51,301 bases of DNA from Bradyrhizobium sp. CSS354 (GCF_029051725.1 NZ_JAACFU010000029.1:1-51301), one strand, 5' to 3'; counted from the first letter of the stretch, positions 19,473 to 27,754 are shown. Numbers and translations are program-made. The notes: a model not told the origin generated them from the letters alone.

Positions 19473-20432
19473 ATGACCGGGAACACCGCACTCATGCGCA
19501 ATCCCTCGCACAAGGGCTTGCCGCCCGCACCCGACGCACAGCCTGACGACCGCTCGAGGTGCGAGCGGCGCGCCGCCGACGCGGAGATGGCGCGCGTGCT
19601 CAGGACCGAGCCGTTGCGCATGGCGCTCGACTCCTCCGGTGCCGGTATCGCGCACTGGAAGCATGATCCGCTGCACGACGTCGTCGAGCCCATGCGCCAC
19701 CACGTGATCATGGCGCATAAAGGCGTGATGCAACGCATGGAGCGGCGGTCGGGAAAATCGATCGCAATCGGCACGTTTCGTCCGGGAGTCGTGAACATCG
19801 TTCCGGAAGGGTCGAGCTCCCGATGGGACATTCCGAAGCCCGTCGACGTCGTGCAGCTTTACCTTCCCGACGCAACGCTGCAGCGCGTCGCCGGCGAGGC
19901 CGGAAGCACCGGGCCCGCCGAATTGATTGAGCGAACGGCGCATCCCGACACGATCACGTCCCGACTGCTCCTGAGCGCGGCGGATTCGCTGGCGGGCCAT
20001 GGCGTGCTTGATACGCTGTTCCGGCATCAGCTCACGGATCTTCTGGCGACGCGCCTTTTGGCTGCGCATGCGGGGGCGCCAACCACGTTCCAGCCGACCA
20101 TGGGCGGGCTGGCGCCGAAGGTCCTGCTCCGTGCGATCGAACGATTGCGCTCCGATGGCGAAGCGGACGTCTCGCTCGATGCGCTGGCATCCGATGCCGG
20201 TCTGTCGCGCTTTCATTTCTGCCGGTCCTTCAAGGAGAGTACCGGGCTGTCGCCGCATGCTTGGCTGCGCCAGCACCGGCTCGAGCAAGCCATGAACATG
20301 CTGCGGGAGAGCGACGAATCGATCGTCTCGGTCGCCGCGGCGCTTGGTTACTCCTCGCAGACCGCCTTCGCCGCGGCATTCAAGAAGCTGACGGGCGAGA
20401 CGCCGAGCGATTGGCGCAGGCGCGTGCGTTAA
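19473..20432 (+). CDS. AraC-family transcriptional regulator
   Basis: The 319-residue protein has an N-terminal ligand or dimerisation half (residues about 30-200, not recognisable by motif) and a C-terminal double helix-turn-helix. The latter is LDALASDAGLSRFHFCRSFK followed by TGLSPHAWLRQHRLEQA, with the second helix-turn-helix at SIVSVAAALGYSSQTAFAAA and the family ending FKKLTGETPSDWRR. AGGAGG stands about ten bases before the ATG. It heads a same-strand group with a 96-residue protein, an NDH-2-like flavoprotein and an MBL-fold hydrolase, so it may control them. A dyad lies at 19417-19432 upstream. Confidence 0.92.
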   Translation: MTGNTALMRNPSHKGLPPAPDAQPDDRSRCERRAADAEMARVLRTEPLRMALDSSGAGIAHWKHDPLHDVVEPMRHHVIMAHKGVMQRMERRSGKSIAIGTFRPGVVNIVPEGSSSRWDIPKPVDVVQLYLPDATLQRVAGEAGSTGPAELIERTAHPDTITSRLLLSAADSLAGHGVLDTLFRHQLTDLLATRLLAAHAGAPTTFQPTMGGLAPKVLLRAIERLRSDGEADVSLDALASDAGLSRFHFCRSFKESTGLSPHAWLRQHRLEQAMNMLRESDESIVSVAAALGYSSQTAFAAAFKKLTGETPSDWRRRVR

Positions 20433-20530
20433 CAGCAATCTCTCGACAGCGACGGCAATCGCGCTGGGGCAACGGCAAATCGGGTCGGCTACATCATGGC
20501 CATGTCCGGACTAATCGAGGGAGACCAGAG

Positions 20531-20821
20531 ATGACCTGGAAAAACTTCGTCAGCCGACGGTTGATCTCATCACGCCGCCGAAGCCTTGCGACCGCGACCT
20601 TGTACGGACTCTCGCTGGCCGTTCGCTTCACATCGGCGACCGGCGAGGAAGTGGAAATTCCGGCCTACACCATGCACCCGGCACAGCCGCCCGTTTCCAT
20701 CGTGATCCGCAATGGCCCCGGTCTTCCCTATCAGGACTGGAGTCGAAGTGAGCTGCAGCCCGTCGTCTTAGGCTACGGCCAGGCGCCGAGATCGCTGCCG
20801 GCTCGCTGCATCGCGCACTAA
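20531..20821 (+). CDS. Small protein of unknown function
   Basis: The 96-residue product starts at ATG 20531 with a GAGGGAGA ribosome-binding site. The N-terminus (FVSRRLISSRRRSLATATLY) is strongly basic with twin arginines followed by a moderately hydrophobic run, so a Tat-like or membrane-associated signal is possible but not convincing. The rest contains EVEIPAYTMHPAQPPVSIVI and no known motif. It is positioned between the AraC regulator and the flavoprotein on the same strand, about 100 bp from each. Codon use is coding-like but somewhat less GC3-biased at the start. Confidence 0.5.
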   Translation: MTWKNFVSRRLISSRRRSLATATLYGLSLAVRFTSATGEEVEIPAYTMHPAQPPVSIVIRNGPGLPYQDWSRSELQPVVLGYGQAPRSLPARCIAH

Positions 20822-20914
20822 GACCAGCGATCCAACCCACCGCACGCGCCGACGCCGGACGCTGCCCTCAGCGCAGCAGCGCGGTCTTTCGAACAGCAAC
20901 CAAGGAGAAAATCC

Positions 20915-22120
20915 ATGCGACTCGTCATCATCGGGGCCGGCTTCGCCGGCATGTACGCCGCCCTTTCCGCAGCCCGGCTGCGCGACATCCGTGGCGCCTC
21001 GCCGCAGGATCTGCAGATCGCCCTCGTCTCACCGGAGCCGACGCTGGTGGTCCGTCCGCGACTCTACGAGTCGAAGCCGGAAACTCTGACGGCCCCGCTG
21101 CTCGACGTCCTCGAGGCGATCGACGTCCACTACATCCAGGGTAGCGCCGAGACGATCAACACCGAGGCCAGAACGGTGCAGATCACGCCCGCGAAGGGCC
21201 CGCGCAAGACGCTGTCCTACGACCGCCTCGTCGTGACCACCGGCAGCCGGGTGTTCCGTCCGAACATTCCGGGCCTCGCCGAGCACGGCTTCAGCGTCGA
21301 TTCGCTCGACGATGCCGTTGCGCTCGACAAGCATCTGCATGGTCTCGCGAAGCGGCCCGCCGTGAACGGACGCGACACGGTCGTCGTCGCCGGCGGTGGC
21401 TTCACCGGGATCGAGGCGGCCACCGAGATGCCGGCGCGGCTGCGCGAAATCCTGGGCACCGACGCCAGGACTCGCGTCGTCATCGTCGAGCGCAACACTG
21501 CGATCGCACCCGACATGGGCGCGGGCCCCCGCCCCGTCATCGAGGAAGCCCTGCGCAACGTTGGCGTGGAGACACGGCTCGGCGCCGGTGTCGCGGCGCT
21601 CGACGCGGCCGGCGTCACCCTGTCCAGCGGTGAGCACATTGAAACCGAGACCGTGATCTGGGCGGCGGGCATTCGTGCGGCGCCTCTGACCACGCAGATT
21701 CCCGCCGAGCGCGACAATTTCGGACGGTTGCTGGTCGATCGCTGCTTGCAGGTGCCAGGCGTTCAGGGTGTCTTCGCGGCCGGCGACGCAGCACGCGCCG
21801 CCTGCGACGACGAGGGCAATTACGCACTGATGTCGTGCCAGCACGCCACGCGGATGGGCGCCTTTGCCGGCAACAACGCCGCGGCCGAATTGCTCGGCGT
21901 TCCGACCAGGCCCTACCACCAGAAGGCCTACGTCACCTGCCTCGACCTCGGCGAAGCCGGCGCGCTGTTCACACGCGGCTGGGAGCGCAAGGTCGAACTG
22001 GTCGGCGACGTCGCCAAGAAGACCAAGCGTGAGATCAACACCGTCTGGATCTATCCGCCGAAGGCGGAGCGCGCCCTGGCGCTCGCGTCGGCCGATCCGG
22101 AGCGCGTGACGAGCCTTTAG
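20915..22120 (+). CDS. NAD(P)/FAD-dependent oxidoreductase, type II NADH dehydrogenase-like
   Basis: The 401-residue protein has two dinucleotide-binding folds: MRLVIIGAGFAGMYAAL at the N-terminus (FAD, GxGxxG) and VVVAGGGFTGIEAATEMPAR at about 160-180 (NAD(P)H). The FAD-closing motif VQGVFAAGDAARA lies near residue 290. Layout and length are those of the NDH-2/pyridine nucleotide-disulphide family, in which electrons pass from NADH through FAD to a quinone or other acceptor at the membrane surface. No CxxxxC redox disulphide motif is seen in the first fold, so it is not a thioredoxin-type reductase. AAGGAGAAAA precedes the ATG. It is followed 93 bp later by the MBL-fold gene. Confidence 0.9.
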   Translation: MRLVIIGAGFAGMYAALSAARLRDIRGASPQDLQIALVSPEPTLVVRPRLYESKPETLTAPLLDVLEAIDVHYIQGSAETINTEARTVQITPAKGPRKTLSYDRLVVTTGSRVFRPNIPGLAEHGFSVDSLDDAVALDKHLHGLAKRPAVNGRDTVVVAGGGFTGIEAATEMPARLREILGTDARTRVVIVERNTAIAPDMGAGPRPVIEEALRNVGVETRLGAGVAALDAAGVTLSSGEHIETETVIWAAGIRAAPLTTQIPAERDNFGRLLVDRCLQVPGVQGVFAAGDAARAACDDEGNYALMSCQHATRMGAFAGNNAAAELLGVPTRPYHQKAYVTCLDLGEAGALFTRGWERKVELVGDVAKKTKREINTVWIYPPKAERALALASADPERVTSL

Positions 22121-22213
22121 CGCACCAAGCGATCACGGCCGCGCTCTCCCCCGGCGGCGCAGCACGTTCAACAGACCAGCCGGAAGCCTCAACCCTCGAA
22201 CAGGAAGACCAAC

Positions 22214-23131
22214 ATGAATCTGCACAACACCCCATTTCCCGTGTCGTCGGGACCCGAAGAGCTCGTTCCGTCGCGCTACGCGCTGAAGATCGGCGAGATC
22301 GACGTGCTGGTGGTCAGCGACGGCGTGCTACCGCTGCCGACCAAGATGCTCGCGCACAACGCCGACCCGGCGGTGCGGGCGACCTGGCTGCACGACATGT
22401 TCCTGCCGCAGGATGCTTTCGACTGGGCGCTGAACGCCGTCATGGTTCGCAGCGGCGGCAAGACCATCCTCATCGACGCCGGACTGGGCTCGGACCCGAA
22501 CCTGAACTTGCCGCGCGCCGGGCAGTTGATCAGGCGTCTGGCGGCGGCCGGCATCGATCTTTCGGCGGTGACCGATCTGGTGCTGACCCATCTGCACATG
22601 GACCACATTGGCGGCCTGCTGGTCGACGGCGTGAAGGAGCAGCTGCGCAAGGACCTGCGGATCCACGTCGCGGCCGCCGAGGTCAAGTTCTGGGAAAAGC
22701 CTGACTTCTCCCGCACTGCCATGCCGGAAGGGTTTCCGGACGCGCTTCGATCGACCGCCAAGCGGTTCCTGAAGGAGTACGGCAGTCAGCTGCGGCTGTT
22801 CGATGACGAGCACGAGATTGCGCCTGGCGTCATCGCCCGTCGCACCGGCGGTCACACCCCCGGACACAGCGTGGTTCGCATGGCGGCCGGCGACGACGCG
22901 CTGACATTCGCCGGCGATGCCGTGTTTGCCGTCGGGTTCGAACAACCCGACTGGCACAACGGTTTCGAGCACGACCCCGAGGAGGCCGCGCGCGTTCGCA
23001 TCCGTCTGTTGCGACAGCTTGCCGAGACCGGCGAGATGCTGGTGGCGACGCACCTTCCGTTCCCGTCCGTGGGCCGCGTGGCAGCCGACGGCGACGCTTT
23101 TCGTTGGGTGCCGGTGTTCTGGGACTACTGA
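22214..23131 (+). CDS. MBL-fold metallo-hydrolase
   Basis: The 305-residue protein carries the dinuclear metal motif HLHMDH (H126, H128, D130, H131), a third-loop GGHTPGHSVV and TFAGDAVFAVG, in the order of the metallo-beta-lactamase fold. Such enzymes hydrolyse lactones, thioesters or beta-lactams. The HxHxDH motif with the downstream GH and D places it near the AHL-lactonase-like and glyoxalase-like branches, but the substrate cannot be fixed. No signal peptide is visible, so it is probably cytoplasmic. An AGGAAGA ribosome-binding site precedes the ATG. It is downstream of the NDH-2-like gene on the same strand. Confidence 0.92.
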   Translation: MNLHNTPFPVSSGPEELVPSRYALKIGEIDVLVVSDGVLPLPTKMLAHNADPAVRATWLHDMFLPQDAFDWALNAVMVRSGGKTILIDAGLGSDPNLNLPRAGQLIRRLAAAGIDLSAVTDLVLTHLHMDHIGGLLVDGVKEQLRKDLRIHVAAAEVKFWEKPDFSRTAMPEGFPDALRSTAKRFLKEYGSQLRLFDDEHEIAPGVIARRTGGHTPGHSVVRMAAGDDALTFAGDAVFAVGFEQPDWHNGFEHDPEEAARVRIRLLRQLAETGEMLVATHLPFPSVGRVAADGDAFRWVPVFWDY

Positions 23132-23336
23132 CCGCTTGCCGGGTGAGAGCTGAAGCAGGGCGCGGACTCGTGGCACCGATGAGTTCGCCCTTGAAAATAG
23201 GATCAATCATCGACCCTCGCGGTTGCCCCGCTGAGACGGCTGGAACCCGATCGGCGGGCGCCAGCCGGCATTGTGTCACGTGCAGCGGGCGGCTGTTCGT
23301 CTGCGCTCGTGCGCGCACGAGATCGAGCGAGGCGAT

Positions 23337-23696
23337 ATGGCGATCCCGGCATTCAGGATGATCACTCTCGTAGCGGTTGCTGCCATGATCGGCCCATCCG
23401 TGCAGGCCCGCGACGACGGTCGCTACGCGAACTCTCCCCTCAAGGGCTGGTTCGAGAGCCTGCGCAGCAAGGGCGGCGGTCCCTGCTGTGCCGACGCTGA
23501 CGGCACGGCGCTGGACGACGTCGACTGGGACACGAGAGATGGACATTATCGCGTCCGACTTCTGGGCGACTGGATCGAGGTACCCGACGACACCGTGATC
23601 ACCGAGCCGAACCGCGCCGGCCGCACCATGGTCTGGCCGTACTACATCAACGGCCGCGCCATGATCCGCTGCTTCATGCCCGGCAGCATGACCTGA
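23337..23696 (+). CDS. Small exported protein of unknown function
   Basis: The 119-residue product begins at ATG 23337 with a signal peptide (MITLVAVAAMIGPSVQA, cleavage about residue 23). The mature domain has GPCCADADGTALDDVDWDTR, then RVRLLGDWIEVPDDTVI and VWPYYINGRAMIRCFMPGS. Three Cys could form a disulphide or bind a metal or heme-like ligand, but no CxxCH is present. An upstream in-frame start at 23271 would add 22 residues rich in Arg and Cys and is disfavoured. Function is unknown; it is likely periplasmic. Confidence 0.8.
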   Translation: MAIPAFRMITLVAVAAMIGPSVQARDDGRYANSPLKGWFESLRSKGGGPCCADADGTALDDVDWDTRDGHYRVRLLGDWIEVPDDTVITEPNRAGRTMVWPYYINGRAMIRCFMPGSMT

Positions 23697-23756
23697 GATT
23701 ACGAATTCCGGTGTTCAGGGCGCGGCGCAGCATGGGCGGCTGATCAAAGTTGCGGG

Positions 23757-23879
23757 TCACTTCGCCTGCTTGGCCGCGTGGATCTCGACGAACTCGGAGT
23801 CGGGATGGGCGACGATGGTGGCGAACATGATGCCGCTGATGATCAGCGACCAGGCGGTGTTCCAATAAATCCAAAACAC
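23757..23879 (-). CDS. 40-residue single-pass membrane protein
   Basis: This reading frame of 41 codons starts at GTG 23879, with GGAGG seven bases upstream on the minus strand. The product is MFWIYWNTAWSLIISGIMFA followed by TIVAHPDSEFVEIHAAKQAK. One hydrophobic helix of about 19 residues is followed by a polar, slightly acidic then basic tail. The ribosome-binding site, the aromatic membrane-edge residues and the clean helix are strong signs that it is real. I do not recognise a family; small respiratory-complex subunits (CydX-like) have similar form but no motif proves it. It would be overlooked by length cut-offs. Confidence 0.65.
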   Translation of the reverse strand: MFWIYWNTAWSLIISGIMFATIVAHPDSEFVEIHAAKQAK

Positions 23880-23975
23880 GTGCCAGCCTCCGTTTCGATC
23901 TGCTCCGCCCGCGGGATCAGGGTAACGGCAAGGCGAGGCTGCCGTTCCCGGTGCGCGGGCGGCCCGGGCGAGGTG

Positions 23976-24152
23976 CTATTTTGGTTTGGTCGGCGCGGAG
24001 TTGGGATCGGTTTGGCCGGTGTGGCGCTTTGCCACGACGTCCTCATCGCGCTCGCCCTGACGCGGGCGCGGCGGCGACTTGGGCTGGCCGGCCTGACCGC
24101 CATGCTTGCCGCCCATGTCGGGCTTACCTTCAAGATCGTTTTCACGGGGCAT
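23976..24152 (-). CDS. 58-residue hydrophilic, Gly/Pro/Lys-rich protein
   Basis: An ATG at 24152 opens a 59-codon frame on the minus strand. The product starts MPRENDLEGKPDMGGKHGGQ and continues with AGQPKSPPRPRQGERDEDVV, ending at a TAG at 23976. It is entirely polar and probably disordered, resembling small bacterial stress or hydrophilin-like proteins in composition. No clear ribosome-binding site is visible, and the codon before the start region contains an in-frame stop, so this ATG is the first possible. The opposite strand and other frames give Arg/Pro-rich nonsense. It lies 96 bp upstream of the 40-residue membrane protein on the same strand. Confidence 0.5.
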   Translation of the reverse strand: MPRENDLEGKPDMGGKHGGQAGQPKSPPRPRQGERDEDVVAKRHTGQTDPNSAPTKPK

Positions 24153-24270
24153 GCCGGTTCAATGCGCTCGCGCGGCATTGGTTCGCTTCGCCTGTGAACG
24201 AGTTCATAGGATCGCCGCGATTTGCAGTGCACGATCGCCAGGCCCGCTCCCCGGGAGCATTCTCATTCAT

Positions 24271-24423
24271 ATGACTGACGGATTCGGCCTGATGCGGAAA
24301 CGACTCGTCGTCTGGACGATCCTGACCTGCGCGCTGCTCGCGGTCACCGTGTGGACCGTGCTCGGGCCGCCCGACACCCCGCCCGGGCCCCATCTGCCCT
24401 CCCGCACGGCGGCGATACGGTAA
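24271..24423 (+). CDS. Possible 50-residue membrane protein
   Basis: A frame of 51 codons from ATG 24271 (or from ATG 24292, residue 8) encodes MRKRLVVWTILTCALLAVTV and WTVLGPPDTPPGPHLPS. A basic N-terminus and one hydrophobic helix precede a Pro-rich tail. No good ribosome-binding site is seen (GGGAG lies about 14 bases upstream). It could be genuine or chance; the composition of the helix favours coding. It sits 123 bp before the lactonase-type gene. Confidence 0.35.
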   Translation: MTDGFGLMRKRLVVWTILTCALLAVTVWTVLGPPDTPPGPHLPSRTAAIR

Positions 24424-24545
24424 GCCTCCGACCGATACCATTTCGGCATCGATCGATCCCAATTGGAATTTGGTGCGGCGGGGCGGCTGCCGCTATCCTC
24501 GCCGGCAAAACGACAAATGCCGCACCGGCATCCAGGAGGGACCCC

Positions 24546-25670
24546 ATGTTGAGACCGACCCGACGCATCAGATCCGGCGTACCCCGCGCCGCGATCGCCG
24601 CCACGCTTGCTTTCCTCACTCTCATTTCTGGAGTCCGCGCCGGCATGGCCGACACCTTCGCCTATGTCGGCAACGCCGACAGCAACGACATCAGCGTGTT
24701 CAAGATGGCCGAGAGCGGCGAGATGACGCCCGTGCAGACGGCCGCCTTCACCGGCGTCGAAAAGCCCGGCTCCTCGACGCCGCTCGCGATCACGCCCGAT
24801 CATCGCGTGCTGATCGCCGGCGTTCGCTCGCAGCCGTTTCTCGCGGTGAGCTTTGCGATCGATCCGAAGACGGGCCAGCTCAGCCATATCGGCAACGGCC
24901 CGCTCGCCGACAGCATGGCCTATATCGCCTTCGACCGCGGCGGCAAATTCCTGCTCAGCGCCTCCTATGGCGGCAACAAGGTCGCGCTGAATCCACTGCT
25001 TGCCACCGGCGTCGTGGGCGAGCCGAAGCAGGTGATCCCGACCGGGCTGAACGCGCACGCCGTCCTGCCCTCGCCCGACAACCGCTTCGCGTTCGCGACC
25101 AATCTCGGCTCCGACCAGATCCTGGCTTTCGCGTTCGATGCCACGACCGGTACGCTCACGCCGAGCGATCCGCCGGCTCACAAGGTGCCGGAGAAATCGG
25201 GGCCGCGGCATTTCGTGTTCCACCCCAACGGCAAGTTCGTCTACCTCCTCCACGAACTGAATGGCGACGTCGCGGCGTTCGCCTATGAGGCGAAAGGCGG
25301 CGCATTGGACGAGATCCAGCGCACCACCGCGCTGCCCGAAGGATTTACCGGAAAGCCCTGGGCCGCCGACATCCACGTCACCCCCGACGGCCGTTTCCTC
25401 TACGCCTCCGAGCGCACCACCAGCACGCTCACCGCCTACAAGATCGATGCGACAACCGGCAAGCTGACCACGATCGGCAGCGTGCCGACCGAGAAGCAAC
25501 CGCGCGGCTTTCATATCGATCCCAGCGGGCGCTACCTCGCCGCGGTCGGCGAGCTCTCCGACAGCATGACGGTCTATGCCATCGACCAGAGCAGCGGCGC
25601 GCTGACCAAGCTGAAATCCTACGCCACCGGCAAGAAGCCGAACTGGGTGGAGTTCTTGAGCCTGCCGTGA
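24546..25670 (+). CDS. Exported lactonase-family beta-propeller protein
   Basis: The 374-residue product has a signal peptide (RAAIAATLAFLTLISGVRAG) and then repeated propeller blades. Examples are TFAYVGNADSNDISVFKMAE, RFAFATNLGSDQILAFAFDA, KFVYLLHELNGDVAAFAYE and RFLYASERTTSTLTAYKID. The blades match the 3-carboxy-cis,cis-muconate lactonising enzyme / 6-phosphogluconolactonase (YbhE-type) seven-bladed family. Cytosolic members hydrolyse 6-phosphogluconolactone, but an exported copy is more likely to act on another lactone or to bind a ligand. AGGAGG stands before the ATG at 24546, which was chosen over 24351. Confidence 0.88.
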   Translation: MLRPTRRIRSGVPRAAIAATLAFLTLISGVRAGMADTFAYVGNADSNDISVFKMAESGEMTPVQTAAFTGVEKPGSSTPLAITPDHRVLIAGVRSQPFLAVSFAIDPKTGQLSHIGNGPLADSMAYIAFDRGGKFLLSASYGGNKVALNPLLATGVVGEPKQVIPTGLNAHAVLPSPDNRFAFATNLGSDQILAFAFDATTGTLTPSDPPAHKVPEKSGPRHFVFHPNGKFVYLLHELNGDVAAFAYEAKGGALDEIQRTTALPEGFTGKPWAADIHVTPDGRFLYASERTTSTLTAYKIDATTGKLTTIGSVPTEKQPRGFHIDPSGRYLAAVGELSDSMTVYAIDQSSGALTKLKSYATGKKPNWVEFLSLP

Positions 25671-25898
25671 GGGGGAGCTGATACCTCCTCGTCGTCATGG
25701 CCGGGCCGGACATGACGAGTTGATTGGGCGGCGACCACCGGCGAACCTCTTTGCTTGTGCGGCGACTAATTCAACGGGCGGCATCGCGCCGCCCGTGCTG
25801 CTGCGGCATTCTCATCCGGCCGGCCCTTATGTGCCCTTGGCTCGCAGCGATCGCTTCTGCTAACGATGAGGCCGTCAAGGCCCCAACCGGAATGACCC

Positions 25899-26786
25899 AT
25901 GCGTTCATTGCCTGCGCGTTCTGTTTCCAGACATCTCGTTGCGCTCACCGGACTGCTGTTGCTGTCCGCCCAGCCCGCTGCCGCCGCCGATGACGACGCG
26001 CCCAAGGGTCCGGCGGTCACGGTGCTGAAGGTCGCAAAATCCTGTTTCTCCGACATCGTCGAGGGCACCGGCACCATCATCGCGCGCGAGGCAAGCTCGG
26101 TGCGGCCGGAGCGGCCCGGCCTGAAGGTGACGGAGGTGCTGGCGGAAGCGGGCGACACCACCACCGCAGGCCAGGTGCTGGCGCGGCTGGCGCTGCCCGA
26201 GGGCGGCACGCTTCAGGTCACCGCCCCCGTGGCAGGCGTGATCGCCACGTCGACCGCGCAGATCGGCAACCTCGCCTCCGCCAAAGGCGAGGCGCTGTTC
26301 ACGATCGTGGCGCGGAGCGAGTACGATCTTGTCGCCCTGGTCGCGACCAGCGATATGCGCAAGCTCGCGGTCAACCAGGTGGCGACCGTGCGCATCGCCG
26401 GCGCCGGGGACATCGACGGCAAGGTGCGCCGCATCGGCCCGACGGTCGAGCCGAACATCCAGCAGGGCGTGGTCTATATCGGCATTTCCTCACAGAAGCG
26501 GCTGTTGCTGAATGCGAGCGGCCGCGCGCTGATCAAGTCCGGGCAGAGCTGCAACGTCGCGGTGCCGCTGACCTCGGTGCAATATTCCTCCGCCGGCACC
26601 GTCGTGCAGGTGATCCGCCGCAACCGCGTCGAGACCAAGCGTGTCGAGGTCGGGCTGATGTCGGGCGGCAATATCGAGATTCGTGACGGCCTCAATGAAG
26701 GCGATATCGTCGTCGCCCGCGCCGGCGCGCTGCTGCGCGAAGGCGATCCGGTGCGCACCGTGATGGCCGCGGAAGCGGCGAAGTAG
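25899..26786 (+). CDS. Orphan RND-type periplasmic adaptor protein
   Basis: The 295-residue product has a signal peptide (LVALTGLLLLSAQPAAAA) and a short-hairpin membrane fusion protein core. Its lipoyl half starts KSCFSDIVEGTGTIIAREAS and the other half ends VTAPVAGVIATSTAQIG; barrel and membrane-proximal domains follow (VEVGLMSGGNIEIRDGLNEG). It is a paralogue of the adaptor at 1702-2631: both have a Cys-Phe-Ser-Asp start to the core and DGLNEGDIVVARAGALLREG / EGLNVGEIVVADAGSSLHDG near the end. No pump gene follows, so it must serve a pump encoded elsewhere or have another role. An intergenic palindromic repeat follows. Confidence 0.85.
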   Translation: MRSLPARSVSRHLVALTGLLLLSAQPAAAADDDAPKGPAVTVLKVAKSCFSDIVEGTGTIIAREASSVRPERPGLKVTEVLAEAGDTTTAGQVLARLALPEGGTLQVTAPVAGVIATSTAQIGNLASAKGEALFTIVARSEYDLVALVATSDMRKLAVNQVATVRIAGAGDIDGKVRRIGPTVEPNIQQGVVYIGISSQKRLLLNASGRALIKSGQSCNVAVPLTSVQYSSAGTVVQVIRRNRVETKRVEVGLMSGGNIEIRDGLNEGDIVVARAGALLREGDPVRTVMAAEAAK

Positions 26787-26797
26787 CAGGCGGTCTC

Positions 26798-26890
26798 GTA
26801 GGGTGGGCAAAGCGAAAGCGTGCCCACCAATTCTGTCAGCGATTTTGGAAAGATGGTGGGCACGCCGCGTTGCGCCTTTGCCCACCCTAC
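26798..26890. repeat. Intergenic palindromic repeat, GTAGGGTGGG type, copy 1
   Basis: The outer arms GTAGGGTGGGCAAAG (26798-26812) and CTTTGCCCACCCTAC (ending 26890) are exact inverted copies. Inner arms around CGTGCCCACCA and TGGTGGGCACG also pair. The whole 93 bp can fold as a long stem. A second element with the same outer GTAGGGTGGG arms is at 29914-30001. It lies between convergent genes and may act as a bidirectional terminator. Confidence 0.8.
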
Positions 26891-26905
26891 AAGACCTAAG
26901 AAAAA

Positions 26906-27754
26906 CTAGCCGCCGGCTTCGCCGAAATGGACGTCCTCGAGCAGCGAGGACGAGACGGACGGGACCTGGTCGCCTTCGCTGGCGCGGGAGATGGCAAGGC
27001 GGGTCTTGTTGAAGACGCTCTCGGCGCTGCCCTGCGCATTGAGGTTGTTGAGGAACTCGCTGACCAGCACGCTGTGCTCGCCCTTGCCGTCGTCGACGAC
27101 CTTGCCGGGCGAAGCCGAGGAGAGGATCAGCGCATTGTCGGTCGCGCTGATCGGCGCGAGGCCGTGGCTGTAGGACCGGAAACGGCGCTCGTAGGGGTTG
27201 CGGCGGGAGGCGTCGACCACGACGAGCTTGGCCTTGGCGCCCTGCTCCTTCATCATGTCGAGAACGCCCTCGATGGAGATGCCCTGGCGGCGGACGTCGT
27301 TTTCCTTCCAGATCGCGGCATCGACCGGCAGCATGTAGCTCTCGCGGCCGGCCTGCACGCCGTAGCCGCCGAAGAACAGCATGACGACGGTGTCGCGCTT
27401 GATCCGGGACTTCAGGCGATTGACCGCGCGGACCATGTCGTCCTTGGTCGCGTCTTCCACCATGTCGACGTCAAAACCGTTCTTGCGCAGCGACGAGGAC
27501 AGCGCGCGGGCGTCGTTGATCGACTGCGTCAGAGGCGCGGTGGCGTCGGGGTAATGTCCATTGCCGATGACGAGGGCGAGACGCGAGGCCTGGCCGATCG
27601 AGCCGGTGACCTGGTCGGTCGAAACGGCCTTGGCGGCATCGAGCGCCCGCATGTTGAGGGCAGCATGGGCGCCGATCACGAGCGAGACCGTGCCGATGAG
27701 GGCTGCGGCCACCGCGATCGTGCGTCGGGAAATGTCGAGCTGCGTTACATTCAT
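26906..27754 (-). CDS. Caspase-fold protein with Tyr/Ser in place of the catalytic His/Cys
   Basis: The 282-residue protein has an N-terminal membrane segment (AVAAALIGTVSLVIGAHAAL, residues about 13-33) and a p20-like caspase domain from about 58: RLALVIGNGHYPDATAPLTQ, then SINDARALSSSLRKNGFDV. Where active family members have a GHG motif, it reads FFGGYGVQ, with Tyr131 in place of His. Where they have DACR, it reads VVVDASRRNPY, with Ser183 in place of Cys. Both codons were checked (TAC and TCC). The fold appears intact, so loss of protease activity is expected. A Tyr/Ser class of prokaryotic caspase homologues has, as I recall, been described. It probably faces the periplasm. Its promoter region is shared with the divergent DxDTTA gene. 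Confidence 0.85.
   Translation of the reverse strand: MNVTQLDISRRTIAVAAALIGTVSLVIGAHAALNMRALDAAKAVSTDQVTGSIGQASRLALVIGNGHYPDATAPLTQSINDARALSSSLRKNGFDVDMVEDATKDDMVRAVNRLKSRIKRDTVVMLFFGGYGVQAGRESYMLPVDAAIWKENDVRRQGISIEGVLDMMKEQGAKAKLVVVDASRRNPYERRFRSYSHGLAPISATDNALILSSASPGKVVDDGKGEHSVLVSEFLNNLNAQGSAESVFNKTRLAISRASEGDQVPSVSSSLLEDVHFGEAGG

Noticed and set aside
20531..20821. Tat signal in the 96-residue protein
   Set aside because: Twin Arg are present, but the consensus (S/T-R-R-x-F-L-K) and a clear hydrophobic core and cleavage site are not.
25693..25722. Hairpin CTCGTCGTCATG / CATGACGAG after the lactonase-type gene as a terminator
   Set aside because: Imperfect stem and no T tract; it resembles a fragment of a dispersed GC-rich repeat.
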